Positions 49,541-58,098 of a DNA stretch of 64,000 bases are shown here, piece after piece. Numbering within the stretch: position 1 is the first letter of the stretch; every line of letters starts with the position of its first letter. Below the pieces are notes generated by a model. It was not told the origin of the DNA, did not search any database, and saw nothing but the letters and a program-made list of their open reading frames with translations. Both the position numbers and the translations under genes were made by a program. The DNA is from Planctomycetota bacterium (GTDB lineage Bacteria > Planctomycetota > UBA1135 > GCA-002686595), in the NCBI GenBank assembly GCA_016779205.1, contig JADHOC010000012.1, positions 93,029-157,028 on the forward strand, in the 5' to 3' direction.

Positions 49541-50584
49541 ATGCAGCCTGGACCGTCCAGTTCCCATCGCGCGCATCAGGGGGGCTTCACCCTGATCGAG
49601 GTCGTGATCGCCTTCACGGTGATGACGATCATCCTGCTCGCGACCTCGTCGGTGCTGCGCCGGGAGACCCGCGGCATCGCGGAGCTCCAGAACATCGGGC
49701 ACTCCGAGAAGGTCATGGAGGGCGCCTTCAACCGCATCTTCCGGACGATCCAGTTCGCCCGCGGCTTCACCCCCGAGACCACGCTCTCCAGCACCCTCAA
49801 CGCCAGCGAGACCGGCCAGATTGCCCTCGGCAGCATCACCGGCTTCCCCGACCACGGCGGTCTCGTGGTCGACCGCGGTGAGGCGACCGAGGAGGCCATC
49901 AACTACGAGGCCCACGCGACCGTCGGGACGGGCGTCCTGACCCTCGATCGGGGCGCTGAGGGGACCCAGAGCCGCGGGCACAACGCGGGCTCCTCCGTCA
50001 TCTGGAGCGGGCTGGCCTACCCCATCGCCAACCAGACCGACCCCGATCCCTCGGAGTACGACGGCACGACGGATGACCTCCGCGGCGACATCTACTTCAT
50101 CGGCAAGGGGCTCGGACTGAGCTACCAGGTCCCCGTGGACCCCGCCCATACGGGCAGCTACCTCGAAGGCTCCGAGCCCCGCTGGGGCGCCCAGGTCTCG
50201 GGCGGCGAGGTCACCGGAGCCTACGGCGCAGTCGTGTACGTCCCCTCCGTGGAGATCACCGAGGCCGACCGGCAGTTCGACCTGAACGAGGACGGCGACG
50301 AGGACGACACGTTCTACCTCGGCAGGGTCGCCCTGCAGAGTTGGAGCACCGACCCCGGGGACTCCCTGCGGGTCAACCTGACCCCCTCCATCATCCTCCA
50401 GGAGAAGGGCGCGTACGGGAGCGACATGGACGCCGACGGCTTCGAGGACCCCATGTTCCTGTGGTCCCCGGACCAGGCCCGGCTCCGCCTCCGATTCTTC
50501 GTCCTCACGGGGACCGTCAACGGCCACGAGGTCGTCCGGCGCTTCGAGAACATCATTCACCTCAGCAACGGATCTGCTGAGTGA
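49541..50584 (+). CDS. Type IV pilus prepilin-like protein, PilW-like
   Basis: 347 residues with a prepilin site, QGGFTLIEVVIAFTVMTIIL (residues ~14-33). The large C-terminal part includes two Asp-rich calcium-like loops, EDGDEDDTFYLG and DADGFEDPMFLW. Length and the NTS/Asp-rich loops fit PilW/GspJ-like minor pseudopilins rather than a major pilin. Translation is probably coupled to the PilV-like gene just upstream. No PilB, PilC or PilD genes are in the window. Confidence 0.88.
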   Translation: MQPGPSSSHRAHQGGFTLIEVVIAFTVMTIILLATSSVLRRETRGIAELQNIGHSEKVMEGAFNRIFRTIQFARGFTPETTLSSTLNASETGQIALGSITGFPDHGGLVVDRGEATEEAINYEAHATVGTGVLTLDRGAEGTQSRGHNAGSSVIWSGLAYPIANQTDPDPSEYDGTTDDLRGDIYFIGKGLGLSYQVPVDPAHTGSYLEGSEPRWGAQVSGGEVTGAYGAVVYVPSVEITEADRQFDLNEDGDEDDTFYLGRVALQSWSTDPGDSLRVNLTPSIILQEKGAYGSDMDADGFEDPMFLWSPDQARLRLRFFVLTGTVNGHEVVRRFENIIHLSNGSAE

Positions 50585-50625
50585 CTCGACCCGCGGCTCG
50601 GCGGCCGCACCTGACCCTTAGAACC

Positions 50626-51120
50626 ATGTACAAGCGCAAGCGCAAGCTCATCAACAAGCCCCTCCAGCTGAAGCTGGTCGGCATCTTCACTGCCATCGGA
50701 GCGACCTGTGCGCTGTTCCAGGTCATCCTGATCAACACGAGCCTGCTGGAGCTGGCGCAGTCCATCCCGAACGGTGGTGAGCGCCTCCTCGAGGAGTCCC
50801 GGGTCATCGTCCTGAAGAACACGCTCTGGACGCTGGGCGTCCTGGTGCCGCTCATGGTCTGCGTCGGGATCGCTGCGACCCACCGCGTCGCCGGCCCGGC
50901 CTACCGCATGACCCAGCACCTCAAGGAGATCGCGGCCGGCGGCGCCGTTCGGCACTGCAAGATCCGCAAGCACGACGAGTTCTCCGAGCTCTGTGACGCG
51001 CTCAACGCCGCGCTCGACCAGCTCGCACCCGCGAGCGACCGGGGCGAGGAGTTCAGCGAGGACTGGACCCAGGAGTCTCCGGCCGCGGTCGAGGACGAGC
51101 ACAAGGACAAGGCCGCCTGA
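50626..51120 (+). CDS. Two-helix HAMP-domain protein
   Basis: 164 residues. Two helices (LKLVGIFTAIGATCALFQVILI and TLWTLGVLVPLMVCVGIAAT) flank a short outside loop, then a HAMP-like segment follows (HRVAGPAYRMTQHLKEIAAG). A charged cytoplasmic tail ends KDKAA. There is no kinase, cyclase or methyl-accepting domain, so the output is unknown. It follows the two prepilin genes by 41 bases in the same direction. It may report pilus state to another protein. ATG 50626 skips a basic in-frame lead; a start at 50581 is possible. Confidence 0.75.
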   Translation: MYKRKRKLINKPLQLKLVGIFTAIGATCALFQVILINTSLLELAQSIPNGGERLLEESRVIVLKNTLWTLGVLVPLMVCVGIAATHRVAGPAYRMTQHLKEIAAGGAVRHCKIRKHDEFSELCDALNAALDQLAPASDRGEEFSEDWTQESPAAVEDEHKDKAA

Positions 51121-51191
51121 GCGGCCCTCTGCCCCCCTGGGCTCCGGCAAGCCGTGATCCGGGGCGTCGGACGCCGGTGAGCCTCGTGCCC

Positions 51192-52064
51192 TCAGGGGAG
51201 CGGCGACCCGGTGGACGCGGTCCACAGGTCGAACCACTGGTCCCGCGACAGCGGGGCCTCCATCGCGCGCACCGCGGCCGCGACTCGATCGAGCTTGCCC
51301 GAGCCGGTGATGGGCCGCAGGCCGACCGGGTGCCGGAGGAGGAACGAGTAGGCCACGGTGTCGACGCTCGCGCCCAGCTCCTCGGCGATCCTGGAGGCCG
51401 CGGCGCGCACCCGAACCTCTTGCTCGCCGTCCCCCGAGAAGAGCCGGCCGCCCCCGAGGGGGGACCAGGCCATGGGGCGGAAGCGGCGCGTGAGCGCCTG
51501 GTCAAAGGTGCCATCCTGGAACGGGTCGAGGTGGAGCACCGACGCCTCGACCTGATTGGTCACGAGGGGTCGCGAGAGGCGGCTCTGGAGCGCCTCGAGG
51601 TGAGAGGGGGTGAAGTTGGAGACCCCGAACTCGAGCACCTTGCCGCTGGTCTCGAGCTCCGAGAACGCCGCCGCGACCTCGTCAGGATCCATCAGCGGGT
51701 CCTGGCGGTGCAGGAGGAGCACCTCGACACGGTCCGTGCCGAGGGCTCGGAGGCTGCGCTCCACCGAGTCCACGATGTGCGCCCGGCTGGAGTCGTAGCC
51801 ATGGCGCTGGTGCTGCGGGCGGCGCTCCGAGACGAGCTTGATGTTGCACTTGGTGATGAGCTTGAGCTCGTCACGCAGCCCCGGGTCGGCGCGCAGGGCG
51901 GACCCGAAGGATTCCTCCACGGTGTAGCCGCCGTAGATGTCGGCCAGGTCGATGGTGTCGATACCGAGCCCCAGGACCTCGCGCGTCCAGGCGGCCAGCT
52001 CCGCGCCCTCGAGGCCCCATTCCGGCTGCCGCCACAGCCCTGCGATGATGTTGGAGAGTTCCAT
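51192..52064 (-). CDS. Aldo/keto reductase
   Basis: NADPH-dependent oxidoreductase of 290 residues. The catalytic tetrad is visible: D and Y in DLADIYGGYTVEESFG, K in ELKLITKCNIK and H in RVEVLLLHRQDP. GVSNFTPSHLEALQSRL and QVEASVLHLDPFQ match the YdhF-like group, and the C-terminus RPITGSGKLDRV binds the cofactor. The substrate is unknown. It stands alone, divergent from the GT39-like gene. A TATCGT box lies 12 bases before ATG 52064, a looser fit than most. Confidence 0.9.
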   Translation of the reverse strand: MELSNIIAGLWRQPEWGLEGAELAAWTREVLGLGIDTIDLADIYGGYTVEESFGSALRADPGLRDELKLITKCNIKLVSERRPQHQRHGYDSSRAHIVDSVERSLRALGTDRVEVLLLHRQDPLMDPDEVAAAFSELETSGKVLEFGVSNFTPSHLEALQSRLSRPLVTNQVEASVLHLDPFQDGTFDQALTRRFRPMAWSPLGGGRLFSGDGEQEVRVRAAASRIAEELGASVDTVAYSFLLRHPVGLRPITGSGKLDRVAAAVRAMEAPLSRDQWFDLWTASTGSPLP

Positions 52065-52076
52065 GAAGAGCCGCAG

Positions 52077-52082
52077 ACGATA
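52077..52082 (-). promoter_or_regulatory. TATCGT box 12 nt before the aldo/keto reductase
   Basis: Minus strand GTTATCGT, spacer CTGCGGCTCTTC, then ATG at 52064. The 12-base spacer would give a leader of a few bases rather than none. Confidence 0.35.
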
Positions 52083-52133
52083 ACCGCCCGGCAGCGTTCT
52101 CGCCCCAGCCGTGCTCTGGTCCCCCCGAACCGC

Positions 52134-52139
52134 TAGCCT
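52134..52139 (+). promoter_or_regulatory. TAGCCT box 8 nt before the GT39-like gene
   Basis: GCTAGCCT, spacer CTCCTCCC, then ATG at 52148. The divergent reductase box lies 52 bases away. Confidence 0.45.
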
Positions 52140-52147
52140 CTCCTCCC

Positions 52148-53803
52148 ATGGATCCGTCCGAGCCGCGCGCCGACGACGACGCCGTGCGCCCGTCGATGCC
52201 CCGCACCGCTCCCCCCGCGGGGACCGGGAGCGGCGCCTCCATCTCCGCGACCTGGCTGCTGCCGGCGGCCATCGCCATCGCGCTCGTGGCCCTCTTCCTG
52301 CGGGGCAAGGGCCTCGACCAGGGGCGGATGTCCCCGGACGACGGGGAGTTCCTCTGGTCCGCGCAGATCCACAAGATCGATCCCTACGGCGGACCGGGAA
52401 CCTGGGTGGAGGAGGACCGCGGCTGGGGCTCCGACCTCGTCGACGACTTCAGCAGGGACGAGGGGCGCTCCACCTACCCCCACGGCTACCTGCACCAGCT
52501 GAGTATCCGCTACGCCACTCGGCTCGGGGCCCGCGCCGGGTTCGGACGCGTCACAGCCCTCCGGCTGGACCAGGCGGTCTTCGGGGCGATGACGGCGCTC
52601 CTCGTACTGCTCTGGCTCCGGCGCGTCGCGCCCCGGGAGCCCCTCGTGGCCATCGCCGGCGGCGCGCTGATGGCGGTCCAGCTCGGGCACGTGCTGGTGT
52701 CCCGTACCGGCTGGGGTCAGGCGGCGTGCACGTTCTTCCTGATGTGGATGATCGCCATCGCCTGGCGCATGTACGCCGAGGCGGGCGAGCGCGACACGCG
52801 CGCCCTGCTCCGCGGGGCGCTCGGGATCACGCTCACGTCACTCGCGGCCTACGGCTTCCACGAGATGGCCACCGTGTACACCTTCGTGCTCGCACTGTTC
52901 GTGGCGCTGCTCTTCCCCAGCGGCCCGGACGGCGTCCGACTGGCCCCGTGGCGCTCTCGACGCGTCGCGTTCGGGCTCGCCGGGTGCATCCCCGTGGGCG
53001 CGCTGACCGTAGGCCTGCTCTTCTTCAGCGAGTTCGCCCGGGCGAAGTGGTTCTCCTCGTCCCTGGACGCCACCTACGGGTGGTGGCAGCGACGCGAGCT
53101 GGCCTTCTCCTACCTCCTCGACGTGGTCGCCCTGCCCCGCCAGGTCTCCTTCCCGGTGATCGGCCTCGCGGTGCTCGGGCTGGCGGGGGCGCTGACCCGC
53201 GACGCCAAGTGGCTCGTCTGGCTCGTCGCCTGGGCGACGGTCCCCACCCTGCTGCTGTTCCTGCGCTTCAACTTCCCCGAGCTCGCGCGGATCTACCTCC
53301 CGGTGGACGTGATCCTCGTGGTACTCGCCGCCGAGGGCCTCGGCGTCCTCTGGACCGTGGCGCGGGGCCGCGCGGGACGCGCCCTCGCCGATGGCACCGC
53401 GGCCCTCGCCGTGGTGTGGTGCGCATTGGTCACCTGGTCGACGATCTTCGTGGGCCCGGAGGCACCGCTCCACGTGGCCGCCGTACATCACCCCCTCCCC
53501 GAGGGCGCCCACCCCGCCGGGACCTTCGACGACATCGCGATCACCCTGCGCAGGTCGGAGATCACCGAGCCCGTGGCCGTGGCGTTCGTCTGGGGGCCGC
53601 TGTTCCGCATCCTGGACCTCGGGATCCCCGCGGAGCTCGTGGAGCTCGACGCCCTCCCCGAGGGTTCCCCTCCGCCGCGGCTCGTCGTCGCCCCGCGCCG
53701 CTCCATGGAGGCCGGCGGCCGCATGCGGGCCCAGGGCGGCCCCTATGAGCTCGCCGCCCGGGACCGGTACGACCACCTCGGGCTCTACGTCCGGCAGCCC
53801 TGA
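52148..53803 (+). CDS. GT39/ArnT-like membrane glycosyltransferase
   Basis: 551 residues, mostly membrane helices (about ten visible, for example AAIAIALVALFLRG, GAMTALLVLLWLRR and VAFGLAGCIPVGALTVGLLFF). The first outside loop has the acidic motif SPDDGEFLWSAQIHKID expected of polyprenyl-phosphate-sugar transferases. A soluble C-terminal domain of ~120 residues follows. It may transfer a sugar from a lipid carrier to protein or lipid outside the cytoplasm. The acceptor is unknown. rfbA at 55900 is the other glycan gene nearby. Confidence 0.78.
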   Translation: MDPSEPRADDDAVRPSMPRTAPPAGTGSGASISATWLLPAAIAIALVALFLRGKGLDQGRMSPDDGEFLWSAQIHKIDPYGGPGTWVEEDRGWGSDLVDDFSRDEGRSTYPHGYLHQLSIRYATRLGARAGFGRVTALRLDQAVFGAMTALLVLLWLRRVAPREPLVAIAGGALMAVQLGHVLVSRTGWGQAACTFFLMWMIAIAWRMYAEAGERDTRALLRGALGITLTSLAAYGFHEMATVYTFVLALFVALLFPSGPDGVRLAPWRSRRVAFGLAGCIPVGALTVGLLFFSEFARAKWFSSSLDATYGWWQRRELAFSYLLDVVALPRQVSFPVIGLAVLGLAGALTRDAKWLVWLVAWATVPTLLLFLRFNFPELARIYLPVDVILVVLAAEGLGVLWTVARGRAGRALADGTAALAVVWCALVTWSTIFVGPEAPLHVAAVHHPLPEGAHPAGTFDDIAITLRRSEITEPVAVAFVWGPLFRILDLGIPAELVELDALPEGSPPPRLVVAPRRSMEAGGRMRAQGGPYELAARDRYDHLGLYVRQP

Positions 53804-53863
53804 GGCGCGCCCCCGGCCCCGACCGCCGGGATCCGAGCGTTCAGCCCGCCGGGGGAGGCACTG

Positions 53864-53887
53864 GGGGTCCAGCCACCCCTGGACCCC
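53864..53887 (+). terminator. Perfect hairpin after the GT39-like gene
   Basis: GGGGTCCAG and CTGGACCCC form a perfect 9-bp stem around CCACCC, 60 bases after the stop and 72 before idi. No T-run, but it separates the two co-directional genes. Confidence 0.45.
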
Positions 53888-53945
53888 GATCGCGAAGTTC
53901 ACTCGATTTCCGCCCGCCCCCCTTCGCCCCGCGCCGGGCAGCGCC

Positions 53946-53951
53946 TATCAC
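53946..53951 (+). promoter_or_regulatory. TATCAC box 7 nt before idi
   Basis: CCTATCAC, spacer CTCTTGC, then ATG at 53959. It lacks the final T but keeps the spacing of the other boxes. Confidence 0.4.
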
Positions 53952-53958
53952 CTCTTGC

Positions 53959-54510
53959 ATGAAGAGGGACCTCTGGGGATCGCGCGCCGACGAGCCGCTC
54001 GTGCTGGTGGACGGGGACGACCGGCCGATGGGCACCGACACCCGCGCGCGCTGCCACGCCGTGGACGGCCTCCGACACCGGGCCTTCTCCGTGTACCTCT
54101 TCGACCGCGAAGGCCGGCTGCTGATCCACCAGCGCCACGGCGACAAGCCGCTCTGGCCCGGGTTCTGGTCCAACAGCTGCTGCAGCCACCCCGTCGGAGA
54201 CGAGGACGTGGCCGACGCGGCCCGGCGACGCGTGGGGGAAGAGCTGGGCGCCTCGGTCCAGATCCAACCGATCCACGTCTACGAGTACCGCGCCACCTAC
54301 GGGGACGTGGGGACCGAACACGAGGTGGTCACGGTCTTCATCGGTCGGGTGGAACCCGGCGACCTCCGTCCGGACCCCGAGGAGGTCGCGGACTTCCGCT
54401 TCGTCCACCCCGACGAGCTCGACGGGGAGATCGGGGATGGGGAGCGGTTCACGCCCTGGTTCCAGCTCGCCTGGCCGGTGGTGCGCGGGGCCGCCGCCGA
54501 CCTCTCCTAG
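53959..54510 (+). CDS. idi: Isopentenyl-diphosphate delta-isomerase, type 1
   Basis: Nudix-fold enzyme converting isopentenyl diphosphate to dimethylallyl diphosphate. It has 183 residues. The catalytic cysteine motif is NSCCSHP at 72-78, with C75 aligned to E. coli C67, and H77. The second acid site is TYGDVGTEHEVVTVF. AFSVYLFDREGRLLIHQRH and ARRRVGEELGAS complete the Nudix pattern. Type 1 enzymes are metal-dependent and do not need flavin. No other isoprenoid gene is near. Confidence 0.94.
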   Translation: MKRDLWGSRADEPLVLVDGDDRPMGTDTRARCHAVDGLRHRAFSVYLFDREGRLLIHQRHGDKPLWPGFWSNSCCSHPVGDEDVADAARRRVGEELGASVQIQPIHVYEYRATYGDVGTEHEVVTVFIGRVEPGDLRPDPEEVADFRFVHPDELDGEIGDGERFTPWFQLAWPVVRGAAADLS

Positions 54511-54547
54511 GCGCACGCCCTCGACGCTCCTGCCGCGTGAGTCCGCG

Positions 54548-55807
54548 TCAGGGCAGCACGATGTCACCGAGGGATGCGGTGCCACCGGGCTCGAAGGGGG
54601 GTATCGGGACGGAGACGCCGTCGCGCCGGCCCCCGATGCGGATGGCGGACCAGCCGCTGGGGTCCCCGGGCGCCGCGAGCAGCCACCGGAACTCGCCGCC
54701 GGGGCCGGTGGCGAGGCTCCAGGTGGTGCTGGGCTCCCCCTCCACCATCGCCTGCGCGGACGCGCCCCCCCGCGGCCGACCGTCCTTGTCGACCAGCCGG
54801 CCGGTGAGGAGCACCCCCCCGTCGAGGGCGATCTCGCGGGCGGGCCGGACCTCATCCGCACCGACCGCCTCCACGAGCTGGCTGAAGGAGCCGAGCAGCT
54901 GGCCGCCGCTCGCCCCCATCTCGCTCACCACCAGCACCGCCCTCAGGTCCAGGTCGCGCTCCACGTGCCGGAGCACCACCTCCGAGTCCACGAGCTCCGA
55001 GGCGAGGGTGACGTCCGAGCGGCTCCCGTTCCGGGCGGGGAAGAGCTGGATGACGCCGCCCCAGTGATCCGGCGGGAAGCCACCGTGGGTCAGGCGCAGG
55101 GCCAGGTCGGACGTGGGCGGCAGGGTCCCCTCCCCGAGGCCGACGGGATTCACCGGGACGAGGATGGGGTCCCGGGTGGCGACCCTCGCGAGCGCGACGC
55201 GTTCGGTGCCCTGGGGCACCCGGCGCAGCCCGACCAGGGCCTCGGCCGGCGGTTCGAGGAGCACCGCCACCCCGTCCGGGCCGGTGATCGCGGTGACCGG
55301 GAGCCGCTCGAGCCGCGGCTCCCCCGGGACGGCGAGGGTGAGCGGGACCCCCTCGGCCGGCCGCCCCTCGGAGTCGAGGATGCGGGCGCGGTAGGACGTG
55401 CGCGGTCGGAGGGACAGCACCAGGCCGTCGCGGCCGATGGCCGGCACCTCGACGCTGCCGAAGAGCGCGCCGCTGCGCGCGGCGACGAAGACCCCGGGCG
55501 CGGGGGTCTGCGAGAGGCGAGCCCGTCCACCCGGGTCCGTACGCTGCACCTCCGCCGCCAGCCGCAGGGAGGTCTCCACCCAGTCGCCGGTGATGCGACT
55601 CGCCAGGACCGCCGCCTCGGCCCGCAGGGTTCGCCGGTCGAGGATCCAGAGCTCGGCGTCCGCCACCGGACCACCCGCCTCGTCGAGCACGGTGATCACC
55701 GGACCGCGGCCCGGGAGCTCGTCCCCCGCAGCAGGGCTGGCGCAGGACATGAGGAACAGGGAGGCCCCGAGGAGGGGCATGCAGAGGATGGCGAGGACGC
55801 GGAGCAC
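54548..55807 (-). CDS. Lipoprotein with carboxypeptidase-regulatory-like domains
   Basis: 419 residues from GTG 55807. A lipoprotein signal (LCMPLLGASLFLMSCASPAAG) is followed by an extracellular region. It contains beta-sandwich repeats like the CarboxypepD-regulatory/prealbumin fold, with GGPVADAELWILDRRTL near the start, RILDSEGRPAEGVPLTLAVP in the middle and GRLVDKDGRPRGGASAQAMV near the end. No catalytic residues are visible. It may be a structural or binding lipoprotein. The TATCGT box 6 bases before the GTG supports this start. Confidence 0.72.
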   Translation of the reverse strand: MLRVLAILCMPLLGASLFLMSCASPAAGDELPGRGPVITVLDEAGGPVADAELWILDRRTLRAEAAVLASRITGDWVETSLRLAAEVQRTDPGGRARLSQTPAPGVFVAARSGALFGSVEVPAIGRDGLVLSLRPRTSYRARILDSEGRPAEGVPLTLAVPGEPRLERLPVTAITGPDGVAVLLEPPAEALVGLRRVPQGTERVALARVATRDPILVPVNPVGLGEGTLPPTSDLALRLTHGGFPPDHWGGVIQLFPARNGSRSDVTLASELVDSEVVLRHVERDLDLRAVLVVSEMGASGGQLLGSFSQLVEAVGADEVRPAREIALDGGVLLTGRLVDKDGRPRGGASAQAMVEGEPSTTWSLATGPGGEFRWLLAAPGDPSGWSAIRIGGRRDGVSVPIPPFEPGGTASLGDIVLP

Positions 55808-55813
55808 GCCCAG

Positions 55814-55819
55814 ACGATA
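55814..55819 (-). promoter_or_regulatory. TATCGT box 6 nt before the lipoprotein GTG
   Basis: Minus strand GGTATCGT, spacer CTGGGC, then GTG at 55807. It decides the GTG start, which would otherwise be a poor choice. Confidence 0.5.
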
Positions 55820-55899
55820 CCGGGAAGCGCCCGGGATCCCCGCACCCCAGGGCCGCTTCAGCCCCAGGGGCCCGCGCCCCGCAGCGGCCCCGGACGCCC

Positions 55900-56781
55900 T
55901 CAGCTGTGCTCTTCGGCGAGCTTCTTCAGGGCCTCGCCGTAGTCGTTCTTGCCGAAGCGCTCTGCCCGGGCGAGGAGCTCCTCGCGGGAGATCCACCCCA
56001 GCTCGAAGGCGATCTCGTCGGGGGAGCCCACCTGCTGGCCCTGCCGCTCGGTGAGGGTCCGGACGAAGTTCCCCGCGTCCAGGAGCGAGGCGTGGGTGCC
56101 GGTGTCGAGCCACGCGTAGCCGCGGCCCATGCGCTTGACCGAGAGCTTGCCGTCCCCGAGGTAGCTCTCCAGCAGCGACGTGATCTCGAGCTCGCCGCGC
56201 TCCGAGGGCTTGACCTGGCGGGCGCGCTCGGGGGCGCTGCCGTCCACGAAGTAGAGGCCGGTGACCGCGTAGTTCGACGGCGGCTCGGGCGGCTTTTCGA
56301 TGATCGCGCGCACGGTGCCGTCCTCGTCGAAGTCCGCCACGCCGTAGCGCTCGGGGTCGGCTACCCGGTAGCCGAAGACCGTGGCGCTCCCGTTCGCCTG
56401 GTCGGCCTCCGCGAGGAGGTCAGGCAGCCCCTGCCCGAAGAAGATGTTGTCCCCAAGGACCATCGCCGACGGCGCTCCGTCCAGGAAGTCCTCGGCCAGG
56501 ATGAAGGCCTGGGCCAGGCCGTCCGGGCTGGGCTGCACCATGTACTCGAGGGAGATCCCCCACTGGCTCCCGTCGCCGAGCGTCCGCTCGAACTGCTCGC
56601 GGTCATGGGGCGTGGTGATGATCATGATCTCCCGGATCCCCGCCAGCATCAGCACCGACAGGGGGTAGTAGATCATCGGCTTGTCGTAGATCGGCAGCAG
56701 CTGCTTCGACACGCCCGTGGTGATGGGGTAGAGCCGCGTCCCCGACCCTCCGGCCAGGATGATGCCTTTGCGTTGTTTCAT
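55900..56781 (-). CDS. rfbA: Glucose-1-phosphate thymidylyltransferase
   Basis: Makes dTDP-glucose, the first step to dTDP-rhamnose and other surface sugars. It has 293 residues. The nucleotide motif GIILAGGSGTRLYPITTGVS is at residues 6-25, then SKQLLPIYDKPMIYYPLSVL (23-43 region). VLGDNIFFGQGL, EKPPEPPSNYAVTGLYF and GYAWLDTGTHASLLDAGNF are standard RmlA motifs. The other dTDP-sugar genes are not in the window. It is upstream of, and co-directional with, the lipoprotein gene at 55807 across 92 bases. Confidence 0.95.
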   Translation of the reverse strand: MKQRKGIILAGGSGTRLYPITTGVSKQLLPIYDKPMIYYPLSVLMLAGIREIMIITTPHDREQFERTLGDGSQWGISLEYMVQPSPDGLAQAFILAEDFLDGAPSAMVLGDNIFFGQGLPDLLAEADQANGSATVFGYRVADPERYGVADFDEDGTVRAIIEKPPEPPSNYAVTGLYFVDGSAPERARQVKPSERGELEITSLLESYLGDGKLSVKRMGRGYAWLDTGTHASLLDAGNFVRTLTERQGQQVGSPDEIAFELGWISREELLARAERFGKNDYGEALKKLAEEHS

Positions 56782-56901
56782 CGCTCTCTCTCGATCTCCA
56801 CGGGGTCACAGGGATCCGTCTCGCCCACTGGAGTGGGCCGGGCGGGACGTTTGGCGGCGTGTTCCTTCCTTCATCGGCCGCGGGCGCGGGGCGACTGCCC
56901 C

Positions 56902-56931
56902 GGATGCCGAGGATATGGATGCCGAGGATAT
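56902..56931. repeat. 15-bp direct tandem duplication
   Basis: GGATGCCGAGGATAT occurs twice with no gap. It lies in non-coding DNA about 120 bases before the rfbA start on the far side. Confidence 0.85.
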
Positions 56932-57133
56932 GGCGCGCGAAGAAGACTAACGCCCTGGGTCCCAGGCGACAGGGTCGCGGGCTCCCTGGTTGTCGCCAGG
57001 CCGCTCCCGTGGCCTGGCCTGGGTCAACGCGCCCTCTCCTCCGCGGGCCGATCCCTGGGCGAGACACCCCCGGTCGGCCCCCAGTGCCCATGCCAGCCCG
57101 GAGAATCCGGCGGCGGGCGCCCGAGCCCAGCGC

Positions 57134-57139
57134 TACAAC
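57134..57139 (+). promoter_or_regulatory. TACAAC box 6 nt before bioY
   Basis: GCTACAAC, spacer GTCCCC, then ATG at 57146. It lacks the final T. No BirA-type operator is recognisable around it. Confidence 0.4.
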
Positions 57140-57145
57140 GTCCCC

Positions 57146-57676
57146 ATGGCTCGGCCCACCCTCCCCCTCCCCCTGCGGTTCGCCGCCGCCCCCCTGGGCG
57201 CGGCGGCGGTCTGGCTCGGCGGGATGGTGACGGTCCCCATGGTGCCAGCGCCCATGACGCTCCAGACCCTGGGCCTGATCCTCGCCGGGGGTCTCTTCGG
57301 CGTCCGCGCAGGGGGACTCGCCGGGGTGCTCTTCCTCGCCGCCGTGCTGGCCGGCGCCCCCATCCTCTCCGGGGGGGCCTCGGCGCCGGGCGCGGCCTTC
57401 ATGGAGCTGGGAACGGGTGGGTTCGTGGTGGCCTTCATCCTCGGGGGCGCCCTCGCGGGTCTCGCCGACGGCCGCCTCCGCCATGACCTCGCCGTCTTCC
57501 TGGGGGCCCACCTCGCCGTCCTCGCCGTGGGCTTCGCGTGGCTGTTCGTGCGCACCGACCTCTCCCTCGCCAACGGCGCCCTGTCCTTCGCCGGGCTGCT
57601 CCCCGGCGCCATCGCCAAGAGCGCCGTGGCCGCGCTCATCCTCCGCCCGCTCCTCTCCAGCAGGAGACCGGCGTGA
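57146..57676 (+). CDS. bioY: Biotin transporter BioY
   Basis: Membrane S-component of a biotin uptake system, 176 residues with about five to six helices. The signature VPMVPAPMTLQTLGLILAGG at ~33-52 is the BioY family motif, and GGASAPGAAFMELGTGGFVVAF follows. BioY can act alone or with energy-coupling-factor ATPases, none of which are in the window. Its stop overlaps the next gene's GTG (GTGA), so the two are translationally coupled. Confidence 0.9.
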   Translation: MARPTLPLPLRFAAAPLGAAAVWLGGMVTVPMVPAPMTLQTLGLILAGGLFGVRAGGLAGVLFLAAVLAGAPILSGGASAPGAAFMELGTGGFVVAFILGGALAGLADGRLRHDLAVFLGAHLAVLAVGFAWLFVRTDLSLANGALSFAGLLPGAIAKSAVAALILRPLLSSRRPA

Positions 57677-58035
57677 GCCCTCGCCCGGCTCCCAGGCGGC
57701 GCGCCCCCTCCGGGGCCGAGGCCCTCCAGGACGCGCGCGTGCAGCGCATCCTCGCCACGGTGGACGCCATCCCCCCCGGCCGGGTCGCGAGCTACGGGCA
57801 GGTGGCGGAGGAGGCCGGGCTCCCCCGGGCCGCGCGCTTCGTGGGGACCGTCCTGCGGCGCTTCGTGGCGAACCGTGGGGTGCCGTGGCACCGCGTCCTG
57901 GGCGCCGACGGGACCATCCGGGTGGTCGGGGGCACCGCCAGGGACCAGGCCAGGCTGCTCCGGGAGGAGGGGGTCACCGTCCGCAACGGGCGCGTCGCGA
58001 TGGCCGACTTCGGCTGGCAGCCCGCGGAAGACTGA
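57673..58035 (+). CDS. Alkyltransferase-like protein (ATL), MGMT fold without catalytic cysteine
   Basis: 120 residues from GTG 57673. It has the O6-alkylguanine-DNA alkyltransferase C-terminal fold: PPGRVASYGQVAEEAGLPRA and RFVGTVLRRF. The active-site PCHRV is replaced by PWHRV at 71-75 (W72). ATL proteins bind O6-alkylguanine and flip it out but cannot transfer the alkyl group. Instead they bring in nucleotide excision repair. The gene overlaps the bioY stop by 4 bases; a functional link with biotin is not apparent. Confidence 0.9.
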   Translation: MSPRPAPRRRAPSGAEALQDARVQRILATVDAIPPGRVASYGQVAEEAGLPRAARFVGTVLRRFVANRGVPWHRVLGADGTIRVVGGTARDQARLLREEGVTVRNGRVAMADFGWQPAED

Positions 58036-58098
58036 CCCGGGGCGCAGATCTGGGGCTCCCCGCTCCCAACGCCGCCCCCGATCTGATTTCCTGGGGCC

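Larger units (their letters stand above)
56782..57145. other. Divergent intergenic region between rfbA and bioY
   Basis: These 364 bases contain a 15-bp tandem duplication (56902-56931) and the perfect inverted repeat CCTGGG-T-CCCAGG at 56954-56966. The bioY box lies at 57134. One frame through the duplication reads D-A-E-D-M twice, but it has no credible start. No gene or RNA is convincing. Confidence 0.5.

Noticed and set aside
56759..56950. Plus-strand frame through the 15-bp duplication reading D-A-E-D-M twice
   Set aside because: Its beginning is antisense to rfbA, and no start or ribosome site is close to the repeat part. The duplication is more likely a replication slip.
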